Shown in pieces: positions 1 through 6,360 of a stretch of 14,292 nucleotides of DNA. The translations under genes and the position numbers were made by a program. Source of the DNA: an uncultured Saprospirales bacterium. GTDB taxonomy: Bacteria; Bacteroidota; Bacteroidia; Chitinophagales; Saprospiraceae. The first letter of the stretch is position 1, and the number at the start of each line of letters is the position of its first letter. The stretch covers positions 1 through 14,292 of the forward strand of contig CALAZP010000052.1 in the NCBI GenBank assembly GCA_937926355.1, read 5' to 3'. The notes under the pieces were generated by a model. The model was not told where the DNA came from. It ran no database searches and saw only the letters and a program-made list of their open reading frames with translations.

Positions 1-36
1 AGAAAGAACTACGACAATTATTACGACAACTACTAA
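1..36 (+). CDS. C-terminal end of an upstream gene (partial)
   Basis: The first reading frame is open from base 1 to a TAA at 34-36 and encodes RKNYDNYYDNY. A tail rich in Asp, Asn and Tyr just before a promoter fits the disordered end of an upstream phage protein. Only 11 residues are visible, so the product cannot be named. The next element, a promoter starting at 42, begins six bases after the stop, which supports this being a true gene end rather than a chance frame. Confidence 0.45.
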   Translation, partial: RKNYDNYYDNY

Positions 37-41
37 GTTTC

Positions 42-74
42 TTTTTTTCTCCCCGAGGATAAACCTTATCTTTA
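42..74 (+). promoter_or_regulatory. Promoter P1 (T-tract / CCCCGAGG / TATCTTTA)
   Basis: T7 at 42-48, GC-rich CTCCCCGAGG at 49-58, eight bases, then TATCTTTA at 67-74, close to the Bacteroidetes -7 consensus TAnnTTTG. The 33-bp geometry is the same as in six other elements here. The 21 bp from 38 to 58 are identical to 3355-3375 upstream of another gene. No ATG follows within about 170 bp, unlike the other copies. Confidence 0.65.
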
Positions 75-79
75 TAGAG

Positions 80-230
80 TCAAACAACAAGACGGGCCTG
101 GACCAACAATCCGGAAGAGTAGACTCCAACCTGCGCTTTTAAAAAAAAGAAGGGCCTACCACGAAGAACCCTGTCGGAGCGATCGTTGTTTTAGGTGGAT
201 TTCAAAAAAATTCAGAATTAACCCCATTCC
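80..230 (+). other. Possible untranslated transcript from P1
   Basis: The stretch between P1 and P2 contains no ATG on the plus strand until 251, although P1 matches the well-formed promoters nearby. The leader (AAACAACAAGAC at 82-93) closely resembles the leader before the gene at 3416, but GGG stands where that gene has ATG. One frame stays open from 37 to beyond 250 without an ATG, GTG or TTG start. A CTG at 98 would give only 14 residues. It could be a small RNA, a gene that has lost its start codon, or a leader for the gene at 288. It does not look like a tRNA. The boundaries are approximate. Confidence 0.3.
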
Positions 231-251
231 ATTTTTTATCCTCGGGGGTTA
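219..251 (+). other. Inverted repeat enclosing the P2 T-tract
   Basis: TAACCCC (219-225) and GGGGTTA (245-251) are perfect reverse complements. They flank a 19-base loop that contains the P2 T-tract and most of its GC-rich box. It may be a terminator-like or operator-like structure for the transcript from P1. The loop is long and no T-tract follows it, so a classical terminator is not established. Confidence 0.35.
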
Positions 252-263
252 TGTCTATATTAG
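231..263 (+). promoter_or_regulatory. Promoter P2 (T-tract / CCTCGGGG / TATATTAG)
   Basis: ATTTTTT at 231-237, ATCCTCGGGG at 238-247, eight bases, then TATATTAG at 256-263. The spacing matches the other members of the class. The -7 box is the weakest match to TAnnTTTG. The ATG at 288 begins 25 bp after the end of the -7 box, the usual distance here. Confidence 0.6.
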
Positions 264-287
264 CTAAGTAATCAAACAAACATCATC

Positions 288-782
288 ATGATCAGATCAA
301 ACGTCAATCCGCTCACTTTCCCCCAGCTCTTCACAGCTGGCCGCGCGGTCCTCACCTTCCACAACCCTGCAACTGGTAACCACATCACCATCAAGTCTAA
401 GCAATGGAAGAAGCGCAACGAGGAGGGCAAGCTCGAGAAGCTTCCCAAGTTCACCATCGGCATCTCCCTCCTGGGCGATAAGGAGCAAGGCATGGTCCTT
501 GGAGGTTACTTCTTCCAGGACGAGAACAAATGGGTGCTCGGCAAGGGCGTGGAAGCCAACGGTCAGGTAGCCAAAGTGATGAAGTTCATCGCTGGCGCTT
601 ACGCCAACCCAATGTCCCTCCGCCAAAAAGGAGTAAGCCTCCTCCACGAGGGTAAGTGCTGCCGATGCGCACTCCCGCTCACCAACCCCGAGTCCATCGA
701 GAGAGGTTTGGGAGACGACTGCTACGCCTACACCTACGGGACGAAGTCAGAAGCTAAAAAGAAGAAGTTGGGACTATCCTAA
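288..782 (+). CDS. DUF6011-type zinc-ribbon phage protein
   Basis: A 164-residue protein with its own promoter 25 bp upstream and no evident Shine-Dalgarno site. The C-terminal part carries the pattern GKCCRC near residues 122-127, then PLTNPESIERGLGDDC near 130-145. This resembles the DUF6011 signature, in which two closely spaced cysteines and a later cysteine in a G-x-G-x-x-C context probably bind zinc. The N-terminal 110 residues look like a compact beta-rich domain, with strands such as FTIGISLL and MVLGGYFF. The C-terminus is lysine-rich (KSEAKKKK). DUF6011 proteins are common in phages and their function is unknown; nucleic-acid binding is a guess from the ribbon and the basic tail. 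The start is supported by the promoter distance. Confidence 0.8.
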   Translation: MIRSNVNPLTFPQLFTAGRAVLTFHNPATGNHITIKSKQWKKRNEEGKLEKLPKFTIGISLLGDKEQGMVLGGYFFQDENKWVLGKGVEANGQVAKVMKFIAGAYANPMSLRQKGVSLLHEGKCCRCALPLTNPESIERGLGDDCYAYTYGTKSEAKKKKLGLS

Positions 783-801
783 CTTCTTTCCCCCGGCTTC
801 A

Positions 802-834
802 TTTTTTTATCCTCGGGGAAAAGCATTACGTTTG
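802..834 (+). promoter_or_regulatory. Promoter P3 (T-tract / CCTCGGGG / TACGTTTG)
   Basis: T7 at 802-808, ATCCTCGGGG at 809-818, eight bases, then TACGTTTG at 827-834, a perfect TAnnTTTG. The ATG at 860 begins 26 bp after the -7 box. The run CCCCCGG at 790-796 can pair partly with the CGGGG of the promoter box, giving a weak terminator-like hairpin around the T-tract. Confidence 0.75.
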
Positions 835-859
835 TGAGATCATTATAATTAAATAAAGC

Positions 860-1876
860 ATGGCAAGAAAACAATCAACCGGTATCCGCAAGCCCATGTC
901 GGAAGAGACAAGGGAAAAGATTGCAGAATCAGTGCGTGCCAAGGCACGTCAAAAAAGAATTGAAGCAGGACTCCCCGCCGACGGAGTCACCCCACAGATA
1001 CCAGATCGCTCTCGAGAACTGGAATTGGTGCAAATGAAGGATCAGCAATTTGATCCAGATCTATTTGTCCCCATGCCCACTGGTCGCGCCATTGACCAGC
1101 TCTTTACCCTCGAGGGTGGATTACCCAAGGCCACCAACTATATGGTGGTGGGTGATCCTGGTGTGGGCAAGTCCACAGTGACTCTAGACGTTCTTTCCGA
1201 CCTCATCAAAGGCGGATACAAATGCCTCTTCATCTCTGCGGAGATGACCAGGATCGATCTTTATAAGTACGTGCAACGCTACCCGAAGTTTGGCGATATC
1301 GATATTCTCTTCCTTGGTGAATACCTCGACGACAATCCAAAGCTCGTCATCGAAGAGGCCTTATCCCCCGGTTACGACGTTGTCCTCATCGATTCATTTG
1401 TTGAGGTCCAGGAGGCGGTGAAGGAGGTCAACCGACTAACCACCTCTGGGTCGGAGAAGTGGCTGATCGACCAAATGATCCGCAACAACCTTGGGAACAA
1501 CGATTTAAAAAAGCACACCACTTTCCTAGCCATCCAGCAGGTCACAAAGGGTGGAGTTTTTGTCGGGTCCAACAAGCTCAAGCACAACACCACGGGCATG
1601 ATGGAGATCCGATACGAAGATGAGGTGTCCGGCACCGCCTATGTGATGTTCACCAAAAACCGTCGTGGTCCGGTCAATCGCAAGATGTACTTCTCCCTCA
1701 AGGAAACCGGGGATGTGAAATACGACCAGAAGCGATTCTCCATCGACGAGGGAGCCCGTGAAACTTACGAGCAAGAGCGCAAACAGATAGAAGAAGAGGA
1801 GGATGCATTTGACAAGCTTTTAGGCACGGGCCAGCTTGATGTCAAGATCGGTTCAGAGGAGAACCCGTTCTCTTAA
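860..1876 (+). CDS. RadA/DnaB-like RecA-fold ATPase
   Basis: A 338-residue protein with a RecA-type core. Walker A is GDPGVGKS (about residues 98-105) and Walker B is DVVLID (173-178). A KNRRG segment (266-270) corresponds to the KNRFG motif of RadA, and AIQQVTKGGVFVG resembles RadA's HVTKEG region. It lacks the RadA zinc finger and Lon-like domain. It also lacks the DnaB N-terminal domain, so it is best called a RadA-like recombination or helicase-type ATPase acting on phage DNA. Residues 10-33 (RKPMSEETREKIAESVRAKA) resemble a NUMOD3 DNA-binding motif. The C-terminus is highly acidic (EEEEDAFDKLL) and ends NPFS. It is a single-gene unit with its own promoter and a following terminator. The ATPase class is secure; the exact role is inferred. 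Confidence 0.82.
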   Translation: MARKQSTGIRKPMSEETREKIAESVRAKARQKRIEAGLPADGVTPQIPDRSRELELVQMKDQQFDPDLFVPMPTGRAIDQLFTLEGGLPKATNYMVVGDPGVGKSTVTLDVLSDLIKGGYKCLFISAEMTRIDLYKYVQRYPKFGDIDILFLGEYLDDNPKLVIEEALSPGYDVVLIDSFVEVQEAVKEVNRLTTSGSEKWLIDQMIRNNLGNNDLKKHTTFLAIQQVTKGGVFVGSNKLKHNTTGMMEIRYEDEVSGTAYVMFTKNRRGPVNRKMYFSLKETGDVKYDQKRFSIDEGARETYEQERKQIEEEEDAFDKLLGTGQLDVKIGSEENPFS

Positions 1877-1891
1877 CTTACAAGGTCACCA

Positions 1892-1951
1892 GCGGCGGGG
1901 GAGGTTTTTGTATCGGTTGAACCAAACCCGCCGCCTATTTCGTTTTTTTTT
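1892..1951 (+). terminator. Rho-independent-like terminator after the RadA-like gene
   Basis: GCGGCGGG (1892-1899) pairs perfectly with CCCGCCGC (1927-1934). After a short spacer a run of nine T follows (1943-1951). The loop is long (27 bases) but can pair further through GGTT/AACC. The same T-run is the start of promoter P4. Confidence 0.65.
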
Positions 1952-1975
1952 GTTCGCAGTAAAACCATATATTGC
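1943..1975 (+). promoter_or_regulatory. Promoter P4 (T9 / GTTCGCAG / TATATTGC)
   Basis: T9 at 1943-1951, GTTCGCAG at 1952-1959, eight bases, then TATATTGC at 1968-1975. The total length and spacing equal those of the other members, but the GC box and -7 box are more diverged. The start codon at 2001 begins 26 bp after the -7 box, which supports the GTG start there. Confidence 0.55.
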
Positions 1976-2000
1976 ACCTTAATCAAACATATAAGATATC

Positions 2001-2198
2001 GTGACACTTAAAGAACGCATCGAAGCAATCATCGGGAATATGGAAGTCCAGGAGGGATACGCACTCTGGGATGACATAGAGAAGATGGAGCACGTACTGG
2101 CTATGATGATTCAACAAAAATCACTGCAGGACGAGTTTGACTTTGTACCCAACCACTTTCAAGTTATAGAAGACCACTTCAAGAATCTCAAACAATAA
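2001..2198 (+). CDS. Small acidic helical protein of unknown function
   Basis: A 65-residue protein starting with GTG, accepted because GTG lies 26 bp after the -7 box of P4, the spacing used by the neighbouring genes. The sequence is acidic and predicted largely helical (TLKERIEAIIGNMEVQ, DDIEKMEHVLAMMIQQ). I see no recognised motif, signal peptide or membrane segment. It ends five bases before the DUF932 gene, so the two are almost certainly co-transcribed and it may act with that protein. The function is unknown. Confidence 0.7.
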   Translation: MTLKERIEAIIGNMEVQEGYALWDDIEKMEHVLAMMIQQKSLQDEFDFVPNHFQVIEDHFKNLKQ

Positions 2199-2203
2199 GA
2201 CAT

Positions 2204-3301
2204 ATGCCTAAATTTGAAACCATCTCCGCAGCCGAATTTTCTCGCAGGAAAAAGCAAGCCATCGGCTACCAACCCTTCAGAAAGGAGGTAGCCATGCAGG
2301 ACATCGATCTCATTTCAGATCAACTGCTCAAAGTCAATGGACACATGGTACCGATGACCACCGACGCTTTCAAACAGCTCGGCAAGATCGTTGGTCTGCC
2401 CGTCCAATTTGATAAGTCCTTCACCGACAAGTTTGGCACTAAAGCCAGACAGAAGCTTGTCAACCGACTGAAGTCTGCCACAGCAGCCCAAGGGAAGCAT
2501 TCGGTATCCCTCGTGCTTTCTCCAGCAGACAAGCAGATTGTTGGGGTGAACAAAGATCCAAAGGACATCATCTCCAACTCGGCATTCATGAAGACTGCTG
2601 AACAGCTCATCGACAAGTACAAGCTGGAGGTCAACGACTTCACCTCTCGCTCCGATGGATCCATCACCATCAACACCTCATCGCCCAAGAACCACTGGGG
2701 CATCAAAGGCCTCAACGATGAAGACTTCTACGGAGGAGTCACATTCTCCAACAACCCAGAGGACGGCTTTCAGATCTCTCCTTTCCTACACAGGCTGATC
2801 TGTGCCAACGGGATGATTGGTAAATCTTTCCAGGAGAATCTGAAGGTCAAGTCTTTCGACACCCGACACATGGAGCACCTCTTCCAACAGATCAACCATC
2901 TGGCAGAACGAGGCTTCAGACCGGGGAAATTCGAGGAGCAGGTGAGACAGGCCAACAACACCCCAGCCTCGCTAGCCGAGATGGAGCTTGCCTACAATGC
3001 GATCCGAGACTTTGCTCCCGACAATCCCAAGTCCCTCGAGGAGTGGATACCCTACAACCTCACCCGTCAGGCTTTCCACGACTTTGGGACCGACACGATC
3101 ACGATGAGCAAAGACATGAAAAAGAATGCCCGCACCGGGATTAAGGTCTGGGATGTGGTGAATGGGCTTACCCACTTTGCCACCCACGACAACGGGATCC
3201 AAGTCGACGAGGGTTCTCGCAGACGGATCCAGGTCTTAGCCGGTCAGGTGTTGGCCAAGCCATCCTACGACATGCAGAATATGGTAGCCTCTCCATTCTA
3301 A
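2204..3301 (+). CDS. DUF932 family protein
   Basis: A 365-residue protein that resembles DUF932, a family found in phages and plasmids of many bacteria, often near replication or recombination genes, with no proven activity. Recognisable stretches are the N-terminal MVPMTTDAFKQLGKIVGLP (about residues 48-66), the central LSPADKQIVGVN, the core YGGVTFSNNPEDGFQISPFL, and the RLICANGMIG segment (near 198-207), which is characteristic of the family. The length is typical and the protein looks intact. It is the second gene of a two-gene unit under P4 and is closed by a strong hairpin terminator. There is no signal peptide, so it is cytoplasmic. Confidence 0.8.
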   Translation: MPKFETISAAEFSRRKKQAIGYQPFRKEVAMQDIDLISDQLLKVNGHMVPMTTDAFKQLGKIVGLPVQFDKSFTDKFGTKARQKLVNRLKSATAAQGKHSVSLVLSPADKQIVGVNKDPKDIISNSAFMKTAEQLIDKYKLEVNDFTSRSDGSITINTSSPKNHWGIKGLNDEDFYGGVTFSNNPEDGFQISPFLHRLICANGMIGKSFQENLKVKSFDTRHMEHLFQQINHLAERGFRPGKFEEQVRQANNTPASLAEMELAYNAIRDFAPDNPKSLEEWIPYNLTRQAFHDFGTDTITMSKDMKKNARTGIKVWDVVNGLTHFATHDNGIQVDEGSRRRIQVLAGQVLAKPSYDMQNMVASPF

Positions 3302-3328
3302 AAGAGGATTTAGGTTTATGTGGTGTGG

Positions 3329-3365
3329 AACGGGATTTCGTAGAGGTTATCCCGTTTCTTTTTTT
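3329..3365 (+). terminator. Rho-independent terminator after the DUF932 gene
   Basis: AACGGGAT (3329-3336) and ATCCCGTT (3349-3356) form a perfect 8-bp stem with a 12-base loop, followed directly by a T-rich tract (3355-3365). This is the clearest terminator in the window. Its T-tract is also the first element of promoter P5, so termination and re-initiation overlap. Confidence 0.85.
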
Positions 3366-3391
3366 CTCCCCGAGGCTAAGCCTTATATTTG
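3359..3391 (+). promoter_or_regulatory. Promoter P5 (T-tract / CCCCGAGG / TATATTTG)
   Basis: T7 at 3359-3365, CTCCCCGAGG at 3366-3375, eight bases, then TATATTTG at 3384-3391, a perfect TAnnTTTG. It decides the start of the next gene: an in-frame TTG at 3389 lies inside the -7 box and cannot be the start, whereas the ATG at 3416 begins 25 bp after the box. Confidence 0.78.
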
Positions 3392-3415
3392 TCAGGTAAT
3401 CAAAAACAACACGAC

Positions 3416-3751
3416 ATGAGAGAAAGATTTGAACTTGGCACCACAGTTCCCCACGACGAACCCTGTGCTCAGCTGGGCGGACCGAACTACCACCAGGACA
3501 GCATTTTCGAATGCCTAGCATTCATCGATATGCTCACGAGAACCCTGGGAGATCCACCCCCTGGAGCTTATCTCAAGAGAATCTCTTGCAGCCACGACTT
3601 TGGCACCTACCACGACGTGGCGGTTGTCTACAACCCGGAGATCGAGGAGGCGGAGGAGTACGCCCTCAAGGTGGAGGGTTCTATCCCCGACAGGTGGGAT
3701 GAGGAATCCCTCGAGATCCTCAGATCCAGAGGGTACACCCTCCGGGGATAA
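3416..3751 (+). CDS. Phage protein of unknown function, 111 residues
   Basis: It starts at the ATG 25 bp downstream of promoter P5 and encodes 111 residues. I do not recognise a family. The sequence has three cysteines (in DEPCAQL, FECLAF and ISCSHD) and several histidines, which could bind metal but do not form a known motif. The C-terminal half is acidic (NPEIEEAEEYALKVEG) and ends in a short helix, WDEESLEILRSRGYTLRG. There is no signal peptide or membrane segment. It is monocistronic, lying between P5 and a hairpin terminator just after the stop. Confidence 0.68.
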   Translation: MRERFELGTTVPHDEPCAQLGGPNYHQDSIFECLAFIDMLTRTLGDPPPGAYLKRISCSHDFGTYHDVAVVYNPEIEEAEEYALKVEGSIPDRWDEESLEILRSRGYTLRG

Positions 3752-3764
3752 GACCCCATAGAAA

Positions 3765-3807
3765 CACCACACAGCAGCCTCGGTTTTACCGGGGCTTTTT
3801 TGTGGTG
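3765..3807 (+). terminator. Terminator after the 111-residue gene
   Basis: AGCCTCGG (3776-3783) pairs with CCGGGGCT (3789-3796, one T-G wobble) around the loop TTTTA, followed by six T (3796-3801). An outer pair, CACCACA (3765-3771) with TGTGGTG (3801-3807), can extend the structure. It marks the end of the GC-rich gene block. Confidence 0.8.
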
Positions 3808-4170
3808 CTAGGTTTAGCCCAGGGGAGCCCGGTTACAGGTTACCAAACCCCCCGACCCTCCGGATGTAAAACTATAGGAACTTAGGGAATTTTCCGTGGG
3901 AATTTGGTCCCCCTTAGACCCCTGGAGGGGGGTAAAAATAGGGTCTTTTTTAGGGGGGTTCAAGGGCCCCTCGTGTATAGGGTCTTATTTAGGGGGTCCA
4001 TACGCTAAGGGACCCCAAGTTTGATAGGTTTTAGGGGACCCCACTAGTGAGAGTCTGGGGGAGCCCTCCCGTATAGGGGTAAACGGCGGGGTGCAAACGC
4101 TTTGGCGAATCCCTGGCAGAATAGGAAACTTACCTTCACCCTAAGGTATAATAAGATAAAACCTTTTTAT
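3808..4170 (+). repeat. Non-coding G-run/C-run region with degenerate repeats
   Basis: About 360 bases without a credible gene. Blocks of the form ATAGG...TTAGGG recur: 3872 onward, 3938-3957, 3977-3996 (39 bp after the previous one, 18 of 20 bases alike) and 4024-4037, with a lone ATAGGGG at 4073. Runs of three to six G alternate with C-runs, giving hairpins such as GGGGTCC (3993-3999) with GGACCCC (4010-4016) and the palindrome-like GGGGACCCC (4034-4042). Four G-runs between 3926 and 3966 could form a quadruplex. It may be an origin-like, regulatory or recombination region. It lies exactly at the change from GC-rich to AT-rich DNA. Confidence 0.5.
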
Positions 4171-5295
4171 ATGAAGTTTGCAATTTTTACATCATTTTAT
4201 AATTACTTAGATGGTTTTGATGATTTGGTGGAATCAATATTTTCTCAAACTTATACTAATTGGGAATGGATAATATCAGACGATTTTAGTGAAAACCCTG
4301 ATGTTGTAGAAAAATTAAAACAATTATCGGACAATAATCCAAAAATTAAATTAATACTACCAACCTTTAAAAAAGAATTTTATTGGAACCCACCGACAAC
4401 TGAAACAGATGCTGATATATTTTTAGTACAAGATTCAGACGATATTATGCATCCAAAATTACTTGAGGTGTATAAACACAATTTCGATAAATTTAGTAAC
4501 GTACAAATGATTTCAACAAATTCTGTTTTAAGGTGGAATACAGTTAAAGGTAATCTCCACTCAACTAGACTGATTAACTATAAGGATGACTGTAATTTTT
4601 ATGACAGGTTAAAAAATAGTGAGATTGGTATGTATTGTATTGGTGATTGTAGAGCTTGGAGGAATAACATCATTAAATTTGATGAGCCTAATAAGTGGAT
4701 GTTTTGTGCAGACGATATTCTAAAGACTTTAGTTAATGAAGAAAAGGGTAATATATTATACTTACCTAGAGTTTTACATACCTACTCACATCGAGAAGAT
4801 TCAATTTCCAAAAAGAAAATATACGATTTAACTTTACTAAACGAGTATCGTTATATGATGGAGGATGCTAATGATAGGGTTGATAGAGAAAATCTAAACT
4901 CAATAGAGGTTTATTATGATGATGTATATAAACACACGACACCCTTTTATTTTTCTAATTTAAATTTTGAAAAAAATACTAAAATTGTGGAATACTTTCA
5001 TCCGAGAGTTAATCCAAGAATTAAAGAAAGATTAAAATCATTATATTTTGACCACGATTTAAGATTTGATGAAACTCCACATGCTGACTATCTTTTTATT
5101 AAAATAGAAGAAGAAAAAGATTTACCATTTCTGTCAGAAAGAATAAAAAAATTCATACCAAAAATAGAGTTTAGAATAGATTGTCCTGAAGATTTGTTAG
5201 GTAATGTATGTCAAATACTTATAGAAAACGGATATCCACATAACTGGTTTACATTTGGTACTGTATCTGTAAATGTAATAATTAAGAATGGATGA
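4171..5295 (+). CDS. Family 2-like (GT-A) glycosyltransferase
   Basis: The chosen start is ATG 4171 (374 residues). The frame extends upstream to a TTG at 4102, but those extra residues come from the G-rich non-coding zone, and MKFAIFTSFYNYLDG is a typical GT2 N-terminus. Residues 21-40 (ESIFSQTYTNWEWIISDDFS) match the SILSQTYxNWELIIVDDGS pattern. VQDSDDIMHP (about 87-95) is the DxD-type metal and nucleotide-sugar site. The C-terminal 90 residues are a separate alpha/beta part I do not recognise. It probably transfers a sugar onto a surface polysaccharide or phage component. The codons are far richer in A and T than those of the genes to the left, and the next gene overlaps its stop by 8 bp. 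Transfer from a cellular polysaccharide locus is likely. Confidence 0.82.
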   Translation: MKFAIFTSFYNYLDGFDDLVESIFSQTYTNWEWIISDDFSENPDVVEKLKQLSDNNPKIKLILPTFKKEFYWNPPTTETDADIFLVQDSDDIMHPKLLEVYKHNFDKFSNVQMISTNSVLRWNTVKGNLHSTRLINYKDDCNFYDRLKNSEIGMYCIGDCRAWRNNIIKFDEPNKWMFCADDILKTLVNEEKGNILYLPRVLHTYSHREDSISKKKIYDLTLLNEYRYMMEDANDRVDRENLNSIEVYYDDVYKHTTPFYFSNLNFEKNTKIVEYFHPRVNPRIKERLKSLYFDHDLRFDETPHADYLFIKIEEEKDLPFLSERIKKFIPKIEFRIDCPEDLLGNVCQILIENGYPHNWFTFGTVSVNVIIKNG

Positions 5296-5989
5296 TACCT
5301 GTATCTTAGTACAAACTTGTGATAAATATTCTCACCTGTGGGAAGGATTTCAACTTGCTTATCACTTTAACTGGTGTTGGGATTTAGGACTACCTTTTTA
5401 TGTATTAACTGAGGATAAAAAATTCTCAGATGATATTAGATTTAACACACTTTCTTTTGGTATGTGTGGAGAAAGACCAAAAAACTTTTCAACCAGATTA
5501 GTTAATGCTCTTAATGAATTAAAAAAAAATGGTTATAAAAGAATACTTTATTTACAGGATGATTTTTGGCCATTATTTCCTGTCGATTCAAAAATTTTCA
5601 AATCGTCACTTAATCTATTAAATAACAATGATGTTAAATGTGTTCACGTAAATGAATACTTACCATGGTATGAATATACATTATCAAATACAAATATTAC
5701 AATCTCAGGATTAAAACTTAAAAAATTTGAAGTACCCTCAAGGTTTTACTATAATCATCAAGCAGCTTTTTGGGATATTGATGCATTATTAAGAATACAA
5801 AATAATAATGAAGATGCGTATGAAAATGAGTGTATGGGTACTGAAAGGGCTTGGCAATTAAAAGAAAATTATTATTTTATGAGTTATGGATGGTACAAGG
5901 CTGAGTTTATAAATAACAAAGGTGAATTACTACCCGTTGCTAAATCATACGTAAGAGATTGGAAATTTAGATTAGATTTTGAAAAATAA
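5288..5989 (+). CDS. Glycosyltransferase-like protein
   Basis: A 233-residue protein whose ATG overlaps the end of the preceding GT2 gene by 8 bp, so the two are translationally coupled. It begins CILVQTCDKYSHLWEGF, a short strand and helix like the start of a GT-A fold. GYKRILYLQDDFWPLFPVD (about 82-100) places two acidic residues (D91, D92) where GT-A enzymes keep their DxD motif. A later part, RFYYNHQAAFWDIDALL, resembles the acceptor-side region of small glycosyltransferases. I do not know an exact family. The composition is the same AT-rich type as its neighbour. A role in the same glycan pathway is inferred from coupling and fold cues. Confidence 0.66.
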   Translation: MDDTCILVQTCDKYSHLWEGFQLAYHFNWCWDLGLPFYVLTEDKKFSDDIRFNTLSFGMCGERPKNFSTRLVNALNELKKNGYKRILYLQDDFWPLFPVDSKIFKSSLNLLNNNDVKCVHVNEYLPWYEYTLSNTNITISGLKLKKFEVPSRFYYNHQAAFWDIDALLRIQNNNEDAYENECMGTERAWQLKENYYFMSYGWYKAEFINNKGELLPVAKSYVRDWKFRLDFEK

Positions 5990-5990
5990 T

Positions 5991-6077
5991 ATGAAAAAAG
6001 AGATATTTTTAGATTTATCGCAATGCAAGGCGTTAGGTGATACTATTTGTTCAACACCAACATTAAGGAAACTATGA
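5991..6077 (+). pseudogene. Truncated GT9 heptosyltransferase-like gene, N-terminus only
   Basis: One base after the previous stop, an ATG opens 28 codons ending at TGA 6075-6077: MKKEIFLDLSQCKALGDTI followed by CSTPTLRKL. The pattern GDTICSTPTLRKL corresponds to the conserved N-terminal LGDxxxxTPxLRxL segment of family 9 glycosyltransferases (ADP-heptose transferases and relatives), which are normally about 300 or more residues long. The reading frame then breaks off as the base composition changes, so only the first strand and helix remain. This is probably the cut right edge of an imported glycosyltransferase cluster. The remnant may still be translated but cannot be an enzyme. Confidence 0.7.
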
Positions 6078-6118
6078 AAGCCCTGAATGATGTCTTAGAT
6101 AACTCTTGTGATGAGTAA

Positions 6119-6355
6119 TCACTTATAGTGGTAGAAGACGATAGTGTCTCCCACAGACCTAGGAGTGGGTGAGATCGCCCAGTGGCCATTGGCTCTGATG
6201 TGCCATTGGTCTTTGTAGAACAGTGGTGGTGTCCCAGAAGGTTTCCGTTCAGTGTATACTGAGTCTATGACAGCATGTTGAGTGATGATGTTAGAGGGTT
6301 CAGAGACACAAGAGGCTAAGATCAAGCAGATGACTAGGTATTTCAAGGGGGTCAA
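6119..6355 (-). CDS. Small lipoprotein
   Basis: A 78-residue protein whose first 16 residues are a lipoprotein signal: a Lys, the hydrophobic stretch YLVICLIL, and the lipobox LASC with Cys16 as the lipidated residue. The mature part is about 62 residues, polar, and without a recognised domain. The start is a TTG; a second TTG three codons later (giving MKYLVICLILASC) is equally plausible, and no ATG is available. It follows the preceding minus-strand gene by five bases and faces the glycosyltransferase cassette tail to tail. Phage lipoproteins can block superinfection (for example Llp of T5), but that role is only a possibility here. Confidence 0.62.
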   Translation of the reverse strand: MTPLKYLVICLILASCVSEPSNIITQHAVIDSVYTERKPSGTPPLFYKDQWHIRANGHWAISPTPRSVGDTIVFYHYK

Positions 6356-6360
6356 GTTCT

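Noticed and set aside
80..170. tRNA gene in the P1-P2 interval
   Set aside because: No cloverleaf, T-loop sequence or acceptor stem could be drawn.
297..647. Minus-strand 116-codon frame in the DUF6011 gene
   Set aside because: It is a shadow of a GC-rich gene with a recognised domain and promoter on the plus strand.
4102..4170. Upstream TTG start for the GT2 gene
   Set aside because: The extra 23 codons come from the G-rich non-coding zone and do not resemble a glycosyltransferase N-terminus; ATG 4171 fits the family.
6074..6118. 14-codon frame overlapping the end of the GT9 stub
   Set aside because: It is too short and has no supporting features; it is more likely junction sequence.
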